Shown here: positions 1-14,933 of the stretch, piece by piece
How the letters are laid out: each line of letters starts with the position of its first letter
Position numbering within the stretch: position 1 is the first letter of the stretch
From: Anthoceros angustus
Taxonomy: Eukaryota; Streptophyta; Anthocerotopsida; Anthocerotales; Anthocerotaceae
Direction: 5' to 3'
Length of the DNA stretch: 64,000 nt
Assembly: GCA_010909165.1 (NCBI GenBank)
Contig: MU008181.1
Span: 744,001-808,000, forward strand
Position numbers and translations under genes: made by a program
The notes under the pieces: generated by a model
Seen by the model: only the letters and a program-made list of their open reading frames with translations
Database searches by the model: none
What the model was told of the DNA's origin: nothing

Positions 1-52
1 CTCGATTGGGATCAGATTGTGGTGCATCGGCCACAAATTCTGCAGCAGCTTT

Positions 53-133
53 GCACGCGCCACGATTCAGCAGGTCCTAGCACGCGCCACGATTCAGCAG
101 GTCCTAGCACGCGCCATGATTCAGCAGGTCCTA
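53..133. repeat. 27-bp tandem repeat, 3 copies
   Basis: Three head-to-tail copies of a 27-bp unit start at 53, 80 and 107. The third has one C-to-T change. No coding signal is seen in 1-270. Confidence 0.9.
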
Positions 134-270
134 GTGGCCATCAGATACTGTTCCTCCAAACCCTAAACATTTTGTAGGTAGATATGTATCTGGATACGTA
201 TAGCCTAAAGTTTTCAAACTACCTAGCTACATATACTCATACTTCCGTCTTAGCTGCTACCAATATTGTG

Positions 271-390
271 TTATCCAAAACCTAATTTAAGGAAGCCGAA
301 ATGCTTATGTTTGAGCATGGATTGAATTGATGTGTTACGTTGGATACGATAGTCTGCCTTTGCCTGGATTGTCATCAAGGAATGTCTTAC
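271..390 (+). pseudogene. Duplicate of the 5' end of the HAD phosphatase gene
   Basis: This stretch aligns over about 120 bp with 9395-9514, which is the leader and first codons of the HAD phosphatase gene. Both carry the same order of landmarks: the CCTAATTTA stretch, TTATGTTTGAGCATGGAT, and the AGTCTGCCTT..GTCATCAAGG coding part. In this copy the start ATG has become ATT and many small differences have accumulated. It is therefore a non-functional fragment. The two copies bracket the A/T-rich block 400-9390. Confidence 0.8.
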
Positions 391-843
391 TCAAGGAATT
401 TCTCTGCAACGCAAACTTTGCCATCGTGTGTCCTTAGGCTGACAACTTCAGAAGGCAGGGTAGGCAATTTCGGAGATTTTTCTGCTCAAATATTCATTGT
501 ATTTTTTCGGAGGGCAGGTTAATTTTTTGCATTGTTCTGCTAACACATCATTACGAACGTGTCATCTCCTTCAAAATGATGTAGGCCACTTACGGTTCTG
601 ATGTGTGTGTATTCTTGCACTAAAATCCATGTAATTTTCCCCAGCCTCGTTTCTTGGTTTTCGAGTGGAATCTTTTGTTGGATGCTACAGTCCACGCTTC
701 CTTGAGCAAACATATCCATGGACTCCCTACACTACCCCCAAGGCGTGTGTAAAAAAATCAAGTAAAAAAGTTACTTTTAATTGCCAAAGAATTTTCAAGG
801 AGACAAAAAACCTTGCAAGGGCCCTAACTATGGTTACATGAAA

Positions 844-968
844 AAAATTGGAGAGAATCAAGGACTTGTTCAAAGGATTTTGTGCATTGATAAAACGTAA
901 TATGAAAAATTCTGAAGAGAATCAAGGACTTATTCAAAGGATCTTGTACATTGATAAAACGTAATAGG
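844..968. repeat. Imperfect ~65-bp direct repeat, 2 copies
   Basis: Two adjacent units share the core GAGAATCAAGGACTT and end in CATTGATAAAACGTAATA. They differ at several positions. The preceding stretch 391-843 shows no gene. Confidence 0.8.
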
Positions 969-1015
969 AAGTAGATAATATTTATATGAAGTAGGTGGTT
1001 ATAGGTTGTTGTAAT

Positions 1016-1361
1016 CAAATAACCAATTAAATAACTAATGAAACTAATTCTAGTCCTAAGAATTAAATAACATTAATTTTATAAAATCTGTCATAATATA
1101 TCAATAAGTGCATAGATGCATTGTGGCACCACAATATGACATTGTGGGTGCAGTTGGTCATTTTAGGTAGGGAGCTCAGTTGCTCCTCTTCACTCCGACC
1201 CCCGGGTCCCCATTTGTTGTCCCCTCCTAGATGGTCTCTTTCCATCGTTCTTTCACCTCAATAAATCATCCGTCTTAGATGCATTGTTAGAAAAGAAATC
1301 AAATAGCCAATTAAATAACTAATGAAACTACTTTTAGCCCTAAGAATTAAATAATATTAAT
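1016..1361. repeat. Dispersed 63-bp A/T-rich repeat pair
   Basis: The sequence at 1016-1078 returns at 1300-1361 with a few substitutions. Both copies share the core CCAATTAAATAACTAATGAA. The DNA between them and up to about 2669 is A/T-rich. It contains short open frames on the minus strand (for example 1517-1972) that I do not recognise and do not trust as genes. It may be the outer LTR or flank of the Copia element that follows. Confidence 0.75.
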
Positions 1362-2669
1362 CATAAGGATTAAAAGGTGCCATAATTAATAGTCCCCTAA
1401 TATATCAAATATTTCATCACTCTCACTCACTATGAAGTAGGGGTGAAAATTAGCAACCTAAATAGCTAAACAACATAGCTTAACTCCCACTGAATGAAAA
1501 CTAGGTGCCTAAAAATTTAATTCAAGTTCAAGTCCATAAATGAGCAGATTAAGTAAATAAGGAAAAACATGTCTAAATAGCATAATAAGAAAATATTGAA
1601 ATATGAAAAATGCATGAAGCCTAAATACATATATTCGAAAATATCAGCCACATGAATAAAGGGATAATGGTGTATCCCCTGCCATCCAAAAACGGGTGTG
1701 CAAGAACACATCGCTATCCACCTCTCCGATGCTCGCAGGCCGAGCCACCGAAATATATGCTCAAGGTTGGTAAGTTCAAAATATGAGTTAAAAAAAATGT
1801 ATGGAGTGATATGTATGATCAAAGACTCGTTTTGACTAGATTCGGTATTCTGAGGCCATAGCAACCTATTAAGGCCATAACAGCCTAGAGTAGGTTGTGG
1901 AAGCCTGTAGTGTGACCTTGGAAGAGAGCTCTTTAAGGTGACAAATTGCGAGGAAGACACTACTAGAAACATAGGGGGTTTGTTACGCTATTTTGTTGCA
2001 GAGTTTGTTATGGTCCACGAAATTGTTACAACCTTTGGTATGAGAGAGGTGCATGGCATATTAGGCTATGTTTGTTACGTTGCAATATTACACTTGTCTC
2101 TTCAATATTGGGTGCCTCATGTCCCTATTTCCCGAATTTCCCACCCTTTTCGCTTGCCTCATTTGAAAATTAGTTTTCCCATGGGGTATCCCGGAACCCA
2201 ATGTAATCTCCTCAGATCCATTGGTGTCTCTAAATCTGACTTTTTTAAATGTATAGGCTGACTTTGCGTGTTCAACTGCTGCATTCTCCATAAGGTACAT
2301 TTCCCAATGCTCGAAGACATTAAAAATTTTCAAAACGGTCGTACCCCATGCTATTGCTAGTTGAAAGGATCATCAGAGCCATTTTCCAATACGAAAACCC
2401 GAAAACGTCTGACCGGCATTTCCGGGTTTGCAAATTTATCTTAGGTATGGTATACATGTGACATGTCGTAGGCTGGGATGTGGCCATGCAACTTGTCTTG
2501 GGTATGCGGTAAGGTTCCATACTCCGGGTATGCATGCCAAATGAAAAACCATACGTGCCATTTGAAGGATCGTGGGGCAGCCATGCTGGTGGAAAGAGGA
2601 GAGGAGAGGAGGAGGCAAGAGTAGCTCTCTCTCTTTGAGATGAGGCTTGGAGGGTATTTATACCTCATA

Positions 2670-2803
2670 GACTCCTAAGCTCACAAGAAGCTCTAGGAAG
2701 GGCACAAGAAGCTTCCTAGTGATTAAGCTAACTAATGATATAGCGACACCTAACTTAGACTAAGTGTATTAGTCTAAGTACATTGAGCTTTAATACCCTT
2801 ACA
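2670..2803 (-). repeat. 3' LTR start of a Copia-type element
   Basis: On the minus strand a purine tract (AAGTGGGAGG) is followed at about 2803 by TGTAAGGGTATTAAAGC, a typical LTR start with TG. The segment then matches pieces at 4140-4246 and, inverted, 4037-4135, including AGACTAATACACTTAG and the GAAGCTTCCTAG..AGGAAG part. The far end of the LTR could not be fixed. It may reach to about 2020. Confidence 0.65.
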
Positions 2804-4012
2804 ACCTCCCACTTAAAGGCCAATTTACCTTCGTGAAGAATGGACTATCTCATGCCCATCGATTAATAGAGCTTGTGCAAATTGCTCGTAGAGTCCCTTG
2901 GTAAGAATATCTGCGGGGTTACTGGTGTGAACCTTGACAAGTTGTACCCTCTTGTCGTCCAACACCTCTCGAATGAAGTGATACTTCACATCCACATGTT
3001 TAGTCTTCGCATGAAACACTTGGATTCTTTGCCAATTGGATAGCACTGGCTATCACAATGCAACAACAGCGACTCAACCTTGATCCCCAAGTCTCCCACT
3101 AAACGAGCAAGCCATATGGCTTCCTTGCAAGCCTCGATTCTTTGCAACATACTCGGCCTCTGTGGTAGATAGCGTAATGCGCAAGCGAGATCGCCATGAG
3201 GCGCCCCTCGGTGCGTGAAGACATAACGATGTGGACCTCCTTTTATCCATGCATAATCGACATGTGTACCCAACCACACATGCATCTTCACTACCAAAAC
3301 ATATGCACAAAGCTTTTGTACCATTGATACCTCATAACTCCTTTTATCGCCTCCCAATGCTTCTTGCCGTGGTTTGACATAAACTCGCTAACCACTCCCA
3401 CCGCAAAGGCAATGTCGGGGCGTGTAGCAATCATTGCATACATCAAACTCCCTACTGATGAGTATGGGACCTTCTCCATTTCAGCCTTTGTCCTCCTCGT
3501 AGCTTGGGCAATCCGCTTGAAAGTTTCACATATGGAGGCAATGGAGTACCCAATGGCTTCCCTTCTCCATGTTGAAACGTTGAAGCACTCATAATGTATT
3601 CCGTCGAGACAAATAAAGCGACGCTTATGTCCGCTCCGACGACGCATGCCAAGTATATGGCTCGCCTCCCAAGTCTGCTATTTCAAAGTGAGCATTCAAC
3701 TTTGACTTCAACGAAATCTCAGATCGCTCCAAAGAATTAGCATATCATCCACATAGAGGATCAAAATGAGCAAGCTTTGATCCTTAGCTTGCTTCAGATA
3801 GAGGCAATGATCCTCATCGCCACGCTTGTAGCCTTGAGAAAGCATAAATGAGTGGAACTTGTGATACCACTCTGGGTGCTGTTTCAAACCATAAGGCTCT
3901 TCCTCAACTCGCACACCGATGCTCTTTGCCCTTCTCAACAAAACCTTGGTTCTTTGCATGTAGGCGTCCTCTTGAAGGTCACCATGCAAGAATGCCGTCT
4001 TGACATCCATCT
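2804..4012 (-). mobile_element. Copia LTR retrotransposon relic (RT-RNase H)
   Basis: Minus-strand fragments in shifted frames give the C-terminal half of a Ty1/copia polyprotein. From 4010 downward comes reverse transcriptase, with MDVKTAFLHGDL, the EPYGLKQ block and the catalytic YVDDM. Around 3580-3400 comes SLMYAMIATRPDIAFAVG, and around 3180 the RNase H block LSTTEAEYVA. At about 2990-2870 come HFIREVL and NPADILTKGL, which close the polyprotein just before the purine tract and LTR. Gag, protease and integrase are missing. Several frameshifts separate the blocks, so the element is dead. Copia elements copy through RNA and insert by integrase. This one is cut at its 5' side by the inverted LTR pieces at 4037-4246. 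Confidence 0.9.
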
Positions 4013-4036
4013 GTTAAGTTCCATATCATTTAAAGG

Positions 4037-4246
4037 GTGAGCCCAATATACTTAGACTAATACACTTGGTCTAGTTAGTGTCGATTAAGTATCGTGGCTG
4101 CTTAAGCTATCACTGGAAGCCTCTTGTGCTCCTTCCTAGGAGCTTCTTGTGGGCTTCCTGGTGATTGGGTTAAGCTAACGATACTTAATCGACACCCAAC
4201 AACTAAGTGTATTAGTCTAAGTATATTGGGCTTTAATACCTACACC
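4037..4246. repeat. Large imperfect palindrome of LTR fragments
   Basis: The left arm starts GAGCCCAATATACTTAG. It is the reverse complement, with substitutions and small gaps, of the right arm that ends CTAAGTATATTGGGCT. The arms fold around a central CCTAGG near 4135. Each arm matches the LTR segment at 2670-2803, so this is two LTR starts lying in opposite orientation. Confidence 0.75.
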
Positions 4247-5182
4247 ATTTACACCGAATGTACATTGCTGGTCTACATAGCTGAATGAAACCCTCGTTGA
4301 ATGAAACGCAAGTTCTGCTGTTGTGCACTTTAAGGAACGAGATAAATGCACATGGTCGGCAAATTTAGACCTCACAATAGTAGAATGTGATTTTCCTTCA
4401 CTCCCTCTTGTCGCCCTCTGCCGAAGAACAACACTAGCTAGTGTCTCACGAGTCTTAAAAGTTATACCATCATGACTCTTAAAAGTTACCATCGGATTCA
4501 CTGAGAGGTACTTGATCATCCCTTAACTTGTACACGAGGAAGTGATCAACCTTTCAGCGATGGGAAGAAGCCGCCTTCAACCCAAATTTCTAGCCCCTCC
4601 CGTTGCTGGCGTGCCACGAACATGGGATCTGCCTTCGTGAAAAGACCGCTCTATGTGCACCGTATGGAAGGGGCTTATGACCAACCAAGGTCTTGCGCTC
4701 CCTGCTCACGCTTCATGTTCGAAAAATGGGCAAGGCTACAATGGCGGTCTAAGGAGTCGAAATCACGCTCCTCTTTGTTTGGAACTTTGGCAGCTCGCAG
4801 CAGCACTATGTCCCCTCGCCCTTAGGACCCCAAGCCGAACTTAATGGAGTCGCGACGCGAAGGATGGAAGAACCTCGAACACCCCTCTTCCCGAAGACCA
4901 CATAACTTGTTGCCTCCGCGGCCATGGCATTGGGCCGAGGTTGTCTGGCGGGGAATGTGGGAGGCGGGTGGCTGCTAGCTGAATCTGGGGTGAGTTCACG
5001 CATCCCTTTTTATCTTGGGTGGGCAAATCGGAGGAGGATGGGTGCGGATACTTTCGAGGCTGAAAAGGAAAGCCTCTTGATATTAATTTGACAAAAGTGA
5101 ATACATATATATGGGGCCCTTCGGAAGTTAATTGGTGACGAATCCCCCATATTAGAGTTGGTTCGAGAGCCAATCATAGGTT
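4247..5182. other. No gene recognised
   Basis: Open frames of 60-110 codons occur on both strands (for example minus 4519-4217 and 5173-4841). None shows a known motif or a plausible exon pattern. The part 4550-5030 is more G/C-rich than its surroundings and could be a fragment of a displaced gene or element. Confidence 0.5.
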
Positions 5183-5420
5183 TTGCATGGGCCGGATTTA
5201 GTGTACAATGCTGAAATTCGCACTGATCTATGGAGTAGCAATATTGCGAACATGGGTACCAATTGCTATTGCGAACTAGATTCTGATGCTCATTTGTTCA
5301 CAAGAGACAATGTATCAATTTTTAGCACCAACACTTGTTGTGGAGAAGATGGACAATACTACATCATTGTACAGGTGGATGACAATGTGATTATGGTTAT
5401 TGGTAGTGGTTTTCCCTGTG
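5183..5420 (+). pseudogene. GNA-type mannose-binding lectin (B_lectin) relic
   Basis: The frame from 5183 reads AEIRTDLWSSNIANMGTNCY, then CELDSDAHLFTRD and STNTCCGEDGQYYI. This is the repeated pattern of bulb-lectin (GNA) domains, in which WxSNT and QYxxxxQxDGNVVIY strands form a beta-prism that binds mannose. The sugar-binding QxDxNxVxY motif is degenerate here (VDDNVIMVI). The match stops near 5420, and there is no signal peptide, kinase or other domain. The rest of the frame to 5479 is not lectin-like. I read it as a broken fragment of a lectin gene. The family call rests on pattern recognition only. Confidence 0.6.
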
Positions 5421-5914
5421 GTCTCTCAATACCAGTAGCAATACCTTTTCAACGGTTCCTTCTAATTCAACTATCTTAAACTAAATGGTTCTCATGTCTA
5501 AGTGACAATAAGTTTGCACTTAAATAGAGTTTTGTTGCCTCTATCAATTGTAATTATTTTATAGAAATAAAAATCGTATCTTTGGGCAGCATGTAGAGAA
5601 CATTTGTTCACAAGAGACAATGTATCAATTTTAGCACCAACACTTGTTGTGGAGAAGATGGACAATACTACATCATCATGGGTGGATATGTGATTATGGT
5701 TATTGGTAGTGGTTTTCCCTGTGGTCTCTCAATACCAGTAGCAATACCTTTTCAACGGTTCCTTCTAATTCAACTATCTTAAACTAAATGGTTCTCATGT
5801 CTAAGTGACAATAAGTTTGCACTTAAATAGAGTTTTGTTGCCTCTATCAATTGTAATTATTTTATGAGAAATAAAAAATCGTATCTTTGGGCAGCATGTA
5901 GAAGAACATTTGTT
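5291..5914. repeat. ~310-bp tandem duplication
   Basis: The segment 5291-5600, which includes the end of the lectin relic, is repeated at 5601-5914 with a short deletion in the lectin part and a few indels. The two copies are otherwise nearly identical (for example GGTTTTCCCTGTGGTCTCTC in both), so the duplication is recent. Confidence 0.9.
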
Positions 5915-6899
5915 CCACGTTTGAAACATACAAAAGAATATAATCCTAAACAAAATCTTTCCTAATCTCTTCATAATTATGCATAAACATATTTTAGTAA
6001 ACAAGCTATTTTCCGAAGGCATGATCTTAGTGCGAGAGAGAATAAATGACCATGGCCAAAATTATAAATTTCTCTCACAAAAGATGATATAGGTAATTGT
6101 ATTTGACATATCTAAGTTGAACCACATAGATAAAAGAATAAAACATACTGAAGATCTAAAGTGAGGAACTGTATTCGATTTGCCTAGGTCTATCAATCGG
6201 AATATTAATTCTGCTCTTTTGTGTACACATGAGTATGATACTACATCAAAGGATTCACAAGAAATTTTGAAGTTATATAATAAATACTAAAACATATAAC
6301 GTTGATTGTTTATGAGTAAAGATGTGATGCTTGTGACTTGTAGATATATTCTCTTGAGGCAATATTGTCTTGCTTATGAGACTATGTTTCAAACTTATTA
6401 AGATCATTTGGGACTCAGCTGAAGAGAACTCGAACTTGGTCCCAAGATCCCTACAGAAATAGAGAATGTTTCCTACCTAATGTTATTGCATCATGTGTTT
6501 CACATCCCAATTAATATTTTGAAGGGTCACCTCAAGTGCGCTCGGCCGTTGTCGTCTCAAGCGCACCCCGCCGCCGTCGCCTCAAGTGCGTCCTCTCAGC
6601 ACCGCCTCAAGCGCACGTCGAAACCTACTTACCTTAATAGTTTTCCCGTCTCACCCCCTTTCCGGTAGGAGCGGGGATTAAAAAAAAAAGTCTACCTAAA
6701 CTAGCCTATTTTCGCGAAACAACTACGTTTCGTTCAAAGTGGTTACTACCACTATTTTGTTTTGTGAAATTGGGATACCCAATCATACATTCACACTTGT
6801 GTTGGATCGGGATGCGATATTTAGGGTCCTCCTATATGGGACAATTCATCTTTTCAAGAGTTTTTAAGGGATCAATCATCTTATTTGAGAGGCAGCTTA
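5915..6899. other. A/T-rich DNA, no gene
   Basis: No coding signal is seen. At 6527-6620 an island of G/C-rich DNA holds about five irregular repeats of a CCTCAAGCGCA-like 11-mer. The remainder is A/T-rich with scattered stops. Confidence 0.6.
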
Positions 6900-8720
6900 T
6901 TTTGCCATAGTTGCCTTTCCTGAAGTAGGGAAGACTACAATGGGACAAAAGGGGAATCTTGTACTTCAAAAGTGGTTGGAACTCTCCGTTGAAGATAGAG
7001 ATGCAATTTCAGAGGAATATATGGAAGATGAATGGGTAGACAAATTTGTACTTATGATTGAGAATATCAAAGTGTATAACATGTGCTTGTATCATGATTT
7101 ATAGGTCAGACTTGATGGTCGATGGTTTGAGTCATGAAAATGGAATGAAAGCAGATCAAAATTTTATACTTAGGTTCCTTCATGCATAATTTTTTAAGCT
7201 AGGGGAACAAACATACTCAAAATTTCTGGATTATTTGAGCTACAAGCAGCCATCGCTTTTGACAAGTTTCACCTTTGAGAATGTCATCTCATTCATTCGG
7301 ATTTGTTTAGGACTAGGTATAGATACAAGGATTTTTGTAGGCTGGATGATTCATGAAGCAAATTCAGCCTACAAAGTAGTCAAAATAGCCTTTCCAAATT
7401 CTCTTCAGGATCACAGGACAAACAAGCCAACATGGTTATAAGAAGTATTGTCACAGTATGTTAGCATATTGGAATCTACTTATAGGAAAAAGAGTGGTAC
7501 TTTTTTTGTCCTTGCGCTTCGAACCATTCGATTTGCTGGAGGAGATCTTAAGTTCACCAAGTCCTATGAATCCGAGGCTATATCTGTGTTATTTAGGCCT
7601 TTAACGTTTTAGGAGACTGAACGTGTGGTTTCTGGCTTTGCTAAGCAATTGGAAAAGACACTAAAAGGTAAGGTGAATGACAATTTTGCTCTCGATAACT
7701 TTAAACTTCATGAGTTATGAACTTTTTACGATTTGCAAGGGGAGTTTCATGTTTGATAGCCCGTTGTGTAACATGCTACACAAATAATACATCCAAGAAA
7801 CTTGCAAACTTATTTGAAGTGTTAAAAAAAGCTAATACATATCATCATGTTTTGGAAGCTTGTTGCCAAGATTTTTGTCTATGTGTATTCAAAAAGATTA
7901 TTCTAAAGATTTCATATTACATCGAGATAAACTAGCCCTAGCTTTGGTCTTAATAGACATTTCAATCTCCATTTTGCAAATTATAGTAAGAAGAGGTGAC
8001 ATGATTGACATTGTGTCACAAATATCCGGGCTGATCTCGAAGCCAAAGGCATGATAATACTCATTTTGCATCGACCAGATACTAGCATGTCTATTGTTTT
8101 GGATGACGGCATGGATGTAGCAGAGATGAACCATCCCATAAGAAACAGTTCCTCGTCATGGCGGTTTTGGGTACGAGTACGAGACTACAAGTGACTTTCC
8201 CATGGCCACTATTATTGTCGCTACATATATATATTTAGCAGCAGATTTTAAACATGTGGCCTTTTTTCCTAGTTTGTATAAGTCTTCGTGGAGGAATATT
8301 GAGCATGCACATTTGCAATTGCTTATGCTCAGGATGTGGCTATTAAAACACTTTTTATACAAGGATAGTTTGAATGATTTGGTTGTAGGACATGGGCACT
8401 GTTGAAGTGGTACATCATCTAAAAGGCGCTTTGGATTTCATTGAGTTGTGCAACAAACAAGGAGTAGGGCGGTCTTTCATAGGGCCAAATAACTTTGGGG
8501 TAGACTCTTGGATTCAGTGCAGTGATGGAGAAGGAAGAAAAATGTTCTTTACATTACAGTCCCTGAGCTGAACTGCAAAAGGTCTAGTATATGCTGGCTT
8601 CCAAAATATCCTTAAGTCTTTCAAGAAGGGTTATGAGAGATTATTTACTCTACCAATTATCATTCAAGTCTAGAAAATAGTCATGAAAGTGCTCTTCAGA
8701 ACGAGGATGTCGCTAGGAAT
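6900..8720 (+). pseudogene. Unidentified decayed coding tract
   Basis: Successive plus-strand stretches look like protein rather than random A/T-rich DNA. Examples are QKWLELSVEDRDAISEEYME (about 6970-7020), a stretch near 7235-7440, FAGGDLKFTKSYESEA (about 7540), LHRPDTSMSIVLDDGMD (about 8070) and ALDFIELCNKQGVGRSFIGP (about 8420-8490). They are separated by stop codons and frame changes. I do not recognise the family. The pieces could belong to one large degraded gene or a mobile element. No introns were modelled. Confidence 0.35.
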
Positions 8721-8908
8721 ATATAGATGTCATGGCCTCTCAATTCATCTATATCTCTTGCCATGAGGAGATGTTTTCATATAAGAGTAGAGAGATACTC
8801 AGGTTATTGGCACAATGCAAACATCCTTGGGCAAAGTGTACTATAGTATGAGGTTTTAAGCCCAATATCATAAGATGTGACCCTTGGCAACAGTTGTCCT
8901 ACATTAGA

Positions 8909-9038
8909 CGGCACAATCGGACCCTAGTGAAACGGGTTTCGTTGCCTACAGTAACGGCACAATCGGACCCTAGTGAAACGGGGTTCGTTGCCTACAATAA
9001 CGGCACAATCGGACCCTAATGAAATGGGGTTCGTTGCC
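8909..9038. repeat. 46-bp tandem repeat, ~2.8 copies
   Basis: Units start CGGCACAATCGGACCCTA at 8909, 8955 and 9001. The last is truncated after GTTGCCTT. Confidence 0.9.
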
Positions 9039-9092
9039 TTTTGCCTTCCCGCATACATATTTTACTTTATCAAAATCACAAACTTTGCAGGC

Positions 9093-9209
9093 TTGGCACA
9101 TCTAGTTAGGTTTCGAGGTACTTAGTGAGGCTTTACGCATCTAGTTAGGTTGGCACATCTAGTTAGGTTTCGAGGTACTTAGTGAGGCTTTACGCATCTA
9201 GTTAGGTTT
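9093..9209. repeat. 57-bp tandem duplication
   Basis: Two copies begin TTGGCACATCTAGTTAGG at 9093 and 9150. Each contains an internal repeat of CATCTAGTTAGGTT. 9210-9451 holds only A/T-rich leader DNA of the next gene. Confidence 0.9.
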
Positions 9210-9451
9210 ACAGGTATTTACTGAAACTGCTTTATATTCAACATATTCCCATGCTTCAAGAACCCATTCAATGATTTTGTTTCTAGTTATCTATGATTTA
9301 TACGATATTATAAGTAGATCACATAAGCGCCTGGTTGTAAAAAGCCAATTTATATATAAAAAGTCCTATGGAGCTACTCTGAATTAAATCCACGGTATAT
9401 CCAAGACCTAATTTAGGGAAGTCTAAGCTTATGTCTTATGTTTGAGCATGG

Positions 9452-11063
9452 ATGGCATTGATGCGTTATGTTGGAGAAGACAGTCTGCCTTCGCCTGGAC
9501 TGTCATCAAGGATTGTGTTCTGCCAGATGAAGGACATGAGAGCTGTTTCCTTCACGGCTGGTGGCTTCTTCGCACTGTCCGGGCCCTCGATCAGGCTGTG
9601 CACCGAGAGGGTTAGTACTCGGGTGCATTGCATCAGGTGGAGTATGACTGCCTCAGCTGGGATCTCGGCTGGCCAGCAGGTGGAGCAGCAGAATGGCACG
9701 TTGAGGGATGGTGGCTCCTGCGCTGCCGTATTAGTTGCATCGGCAGATGAGAAGGTGAGGTTGGAGAGGAGAGGCCAGGTGGGCGCCGTCTTCTTCGACA
9801 TGGACGATACTCTGGTTCTGACGCACGAAGCAGATGCGGCCGCGCACAGGGCAGTGCAGGCTGTGGTGGCGGAGCGGGTGCCGGAGTTGGACACCGGGGC
9901 TCTGGTTCGTGTGTTTGTGGAGGAATTCGATAGGCAAGCATGGGATCCGGAGCATCGGGTTAGTCTGGCCTGGGGAAGTTTTTTGTGTCCGGGTCTGGTG
10001 TGTTAGCGTAGCGTTGTTGTATCATGGGTCACCGGGATCAGGTGGATGTGACAGAGTGGAGGGCTCGGATGTGGGGTAAGGCTTTGGCTGCTCAGGGATA
10101 CCACAGCATGGAGTTTGCAAGGGTAAGCAAAATGAGGACGTGTTGCCACCAGTCGCTTGGCTGCAGATGCAGTGATGGGGGCCTCACTCAGATTTGTTTT
10201 TTGTGTTGTTTGGTTCTGTCAGGAGCTCCAAGACTGCTTCGACACTGAGCGAATGCTAGCCTTTCGATGGGCTGCTGGCGTGGAATCGGTCTGTTCAATG
10301 CCCTTGAGAAAAGTGTGAGATTAAGCAAGCATGTGGTGAAACCTTTCTTTTCCCTGGTGGTTTGCAGATGATGAAAGCACTGGTCGCTGGTGGGATCAAG
10401 GTGGGCATAATCACGAACGGGCACTTTAAGGTAGGTCATACCTTCCTTACTTAGCAGAGTGGCAGCAATGCCATGACAAGATTCATGAAGCTCATGCACG
10501 CTGACGCGAAGGTGTATAATGGCAGGTGCAAAGACGGAAGCTGGAGGCATGCAAGGCCACACAACTCTTCAGCACCATCCTTGTCGGAGGAGGTGCCTTG
10601 CCTTTCCCTCGCTGCCTTTCTAGAAACCCCTTCAGCTAATGAGCAAGCTAATGAGTCACAATCCGGTGATGCTCTCCACTGTGCAGAAGAGCCCCGTGAA
10701 AAGCCACACAGAGACATATTCCTAAAGGCCTGCGACATGGCAGGGTGCCGGCCTGAAGAATCCGTGATGGTGGGCGACAACCTGAAGACCGACATCCTGG
10801 TGAGCCCGCAGCCTTGTCAGACCAAACCAGGTTACCCATGGAAGCACTCGTGGCTCAGCCAATATAACTAACACCCAGTAGCTGGCATGAACCAGGGTGG
10901 GATCAACGCCGGGTTTCTGGCCACTGTGTGGGTGAACGTGCGAAAGCTGGCAGCGATTCCTGCAGGGGGCCCGGAGCCCAACTACGTCATCTCCACCATT
11001 GGGGAGCTGCCACAAGTCCTGGGCGAGCTGGGCCTGGATATGTATCTGCCCTCCTTTCCCTAG
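9452..11063 (+). CDS. HAD-superfamily phosphatase, N-acylneuraminate-9-phosphatase-like
   Basis: Seven exons join in frame: 9452-9958, 10042-10122, 10223-10288, 10368-10430, 10526-10592, 10687-10799 and 10896-11063, giving 332 residues. HAD motif I is FDMDDTL (residues 115-121, nucleophile Asp116 and acid Asp118). Motif II is IITNGH, the motif III lysine lies in EEPREKPHRDIF, and motif IV is MVGDNLKTDI. All are intact, so an active Mg-dependent phosphatase is likely. The cap and spacing match NANP/YjjG-like enzymes, but the true substrate in plants is not known from sequence. About 110 residues precede motif I, rich in Ser, Arg and Ala, and may be a plastid transit peptide. The ATG at 9452 is the first in frame. 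A broken copy of this 5' end lies at 271-390. Confidence 0.88.
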
Positions 11064-11645
11064 AAAACAGGCCTATCTATCCCAGACCCTGTACTGTCCC
11101 GGACCAGCACGATATTGTGCGTACATTCATCCTGCATACAAAACAACATGATGCGTCTGGCGAGCACTGGATGGCTAGGCAGGACGATCCCACACGGTTG
11201 GCGTCGTCCATAAGCATCCAAGCCATGAATGTCGCACCTGCTCACGACTCACACCCCTGCACATGGCAGGACGGTAGGGCCGTGTGGACGGGACGGGTGG
11301 CATCCGCCCATCCCCCGATCCCACCCCGAGACCTCCTCCCTGCTGCCCGAAACGGGCAACTAATTTGAAGCCGGTCAATGAGCATCGTTCTCCATGCTCG
11401 TCCCTCCCACGGTGCCGCTGCTGCCAACCGGATATAGAAGGAAGGAGGAAAGCCTAACGGCCTGTTCCGGACACGCCGCCCGCTCGTTAGGATTTGAAGC
11501 AGCTGCCGGAATGGATCCGGATTTACCGAGGCGCACAGGATTCAAAATCCGGCTGTAAGACGGGAGGCACACGGCGAGGCAGGCGGGGAAGGAGGGAGCC
11601 GGTCCGGGAGATAAAAAGACTACTCACAGCAGCCGCGGTGTGGGC
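11064..11645. other. Intergenic region, presumed promoter of the next gene
   Basis: No gene is seen. An ATAAAAAGA box lies at 11611-11619, close to the ATG at 11646. If it is a TATA box the leader would be only a few bases, so it is only a weak candidate. Confidence 0.4.

Positions 11646-14933
<3,288 letters not shown>

Noticed and set aside
1517-1972. 151-codon minus-strand ORF
   Set aside because: A/T-rich with hydrophobic, biased composition, no motif, and lies in probable repeat DNA.
8909-9038. Spaced repeats resembling a CRISPR array
   Set aside because: The 46-bp units are directly adjacent with no unique spacers, and the DNA is from a plant nucleus.
11640-11645. GTG start for the acidic repeat gene
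   Set aside because: Plant nuclear genes start with ATG. The next in-frame ATG at 11646 costs only two codons.
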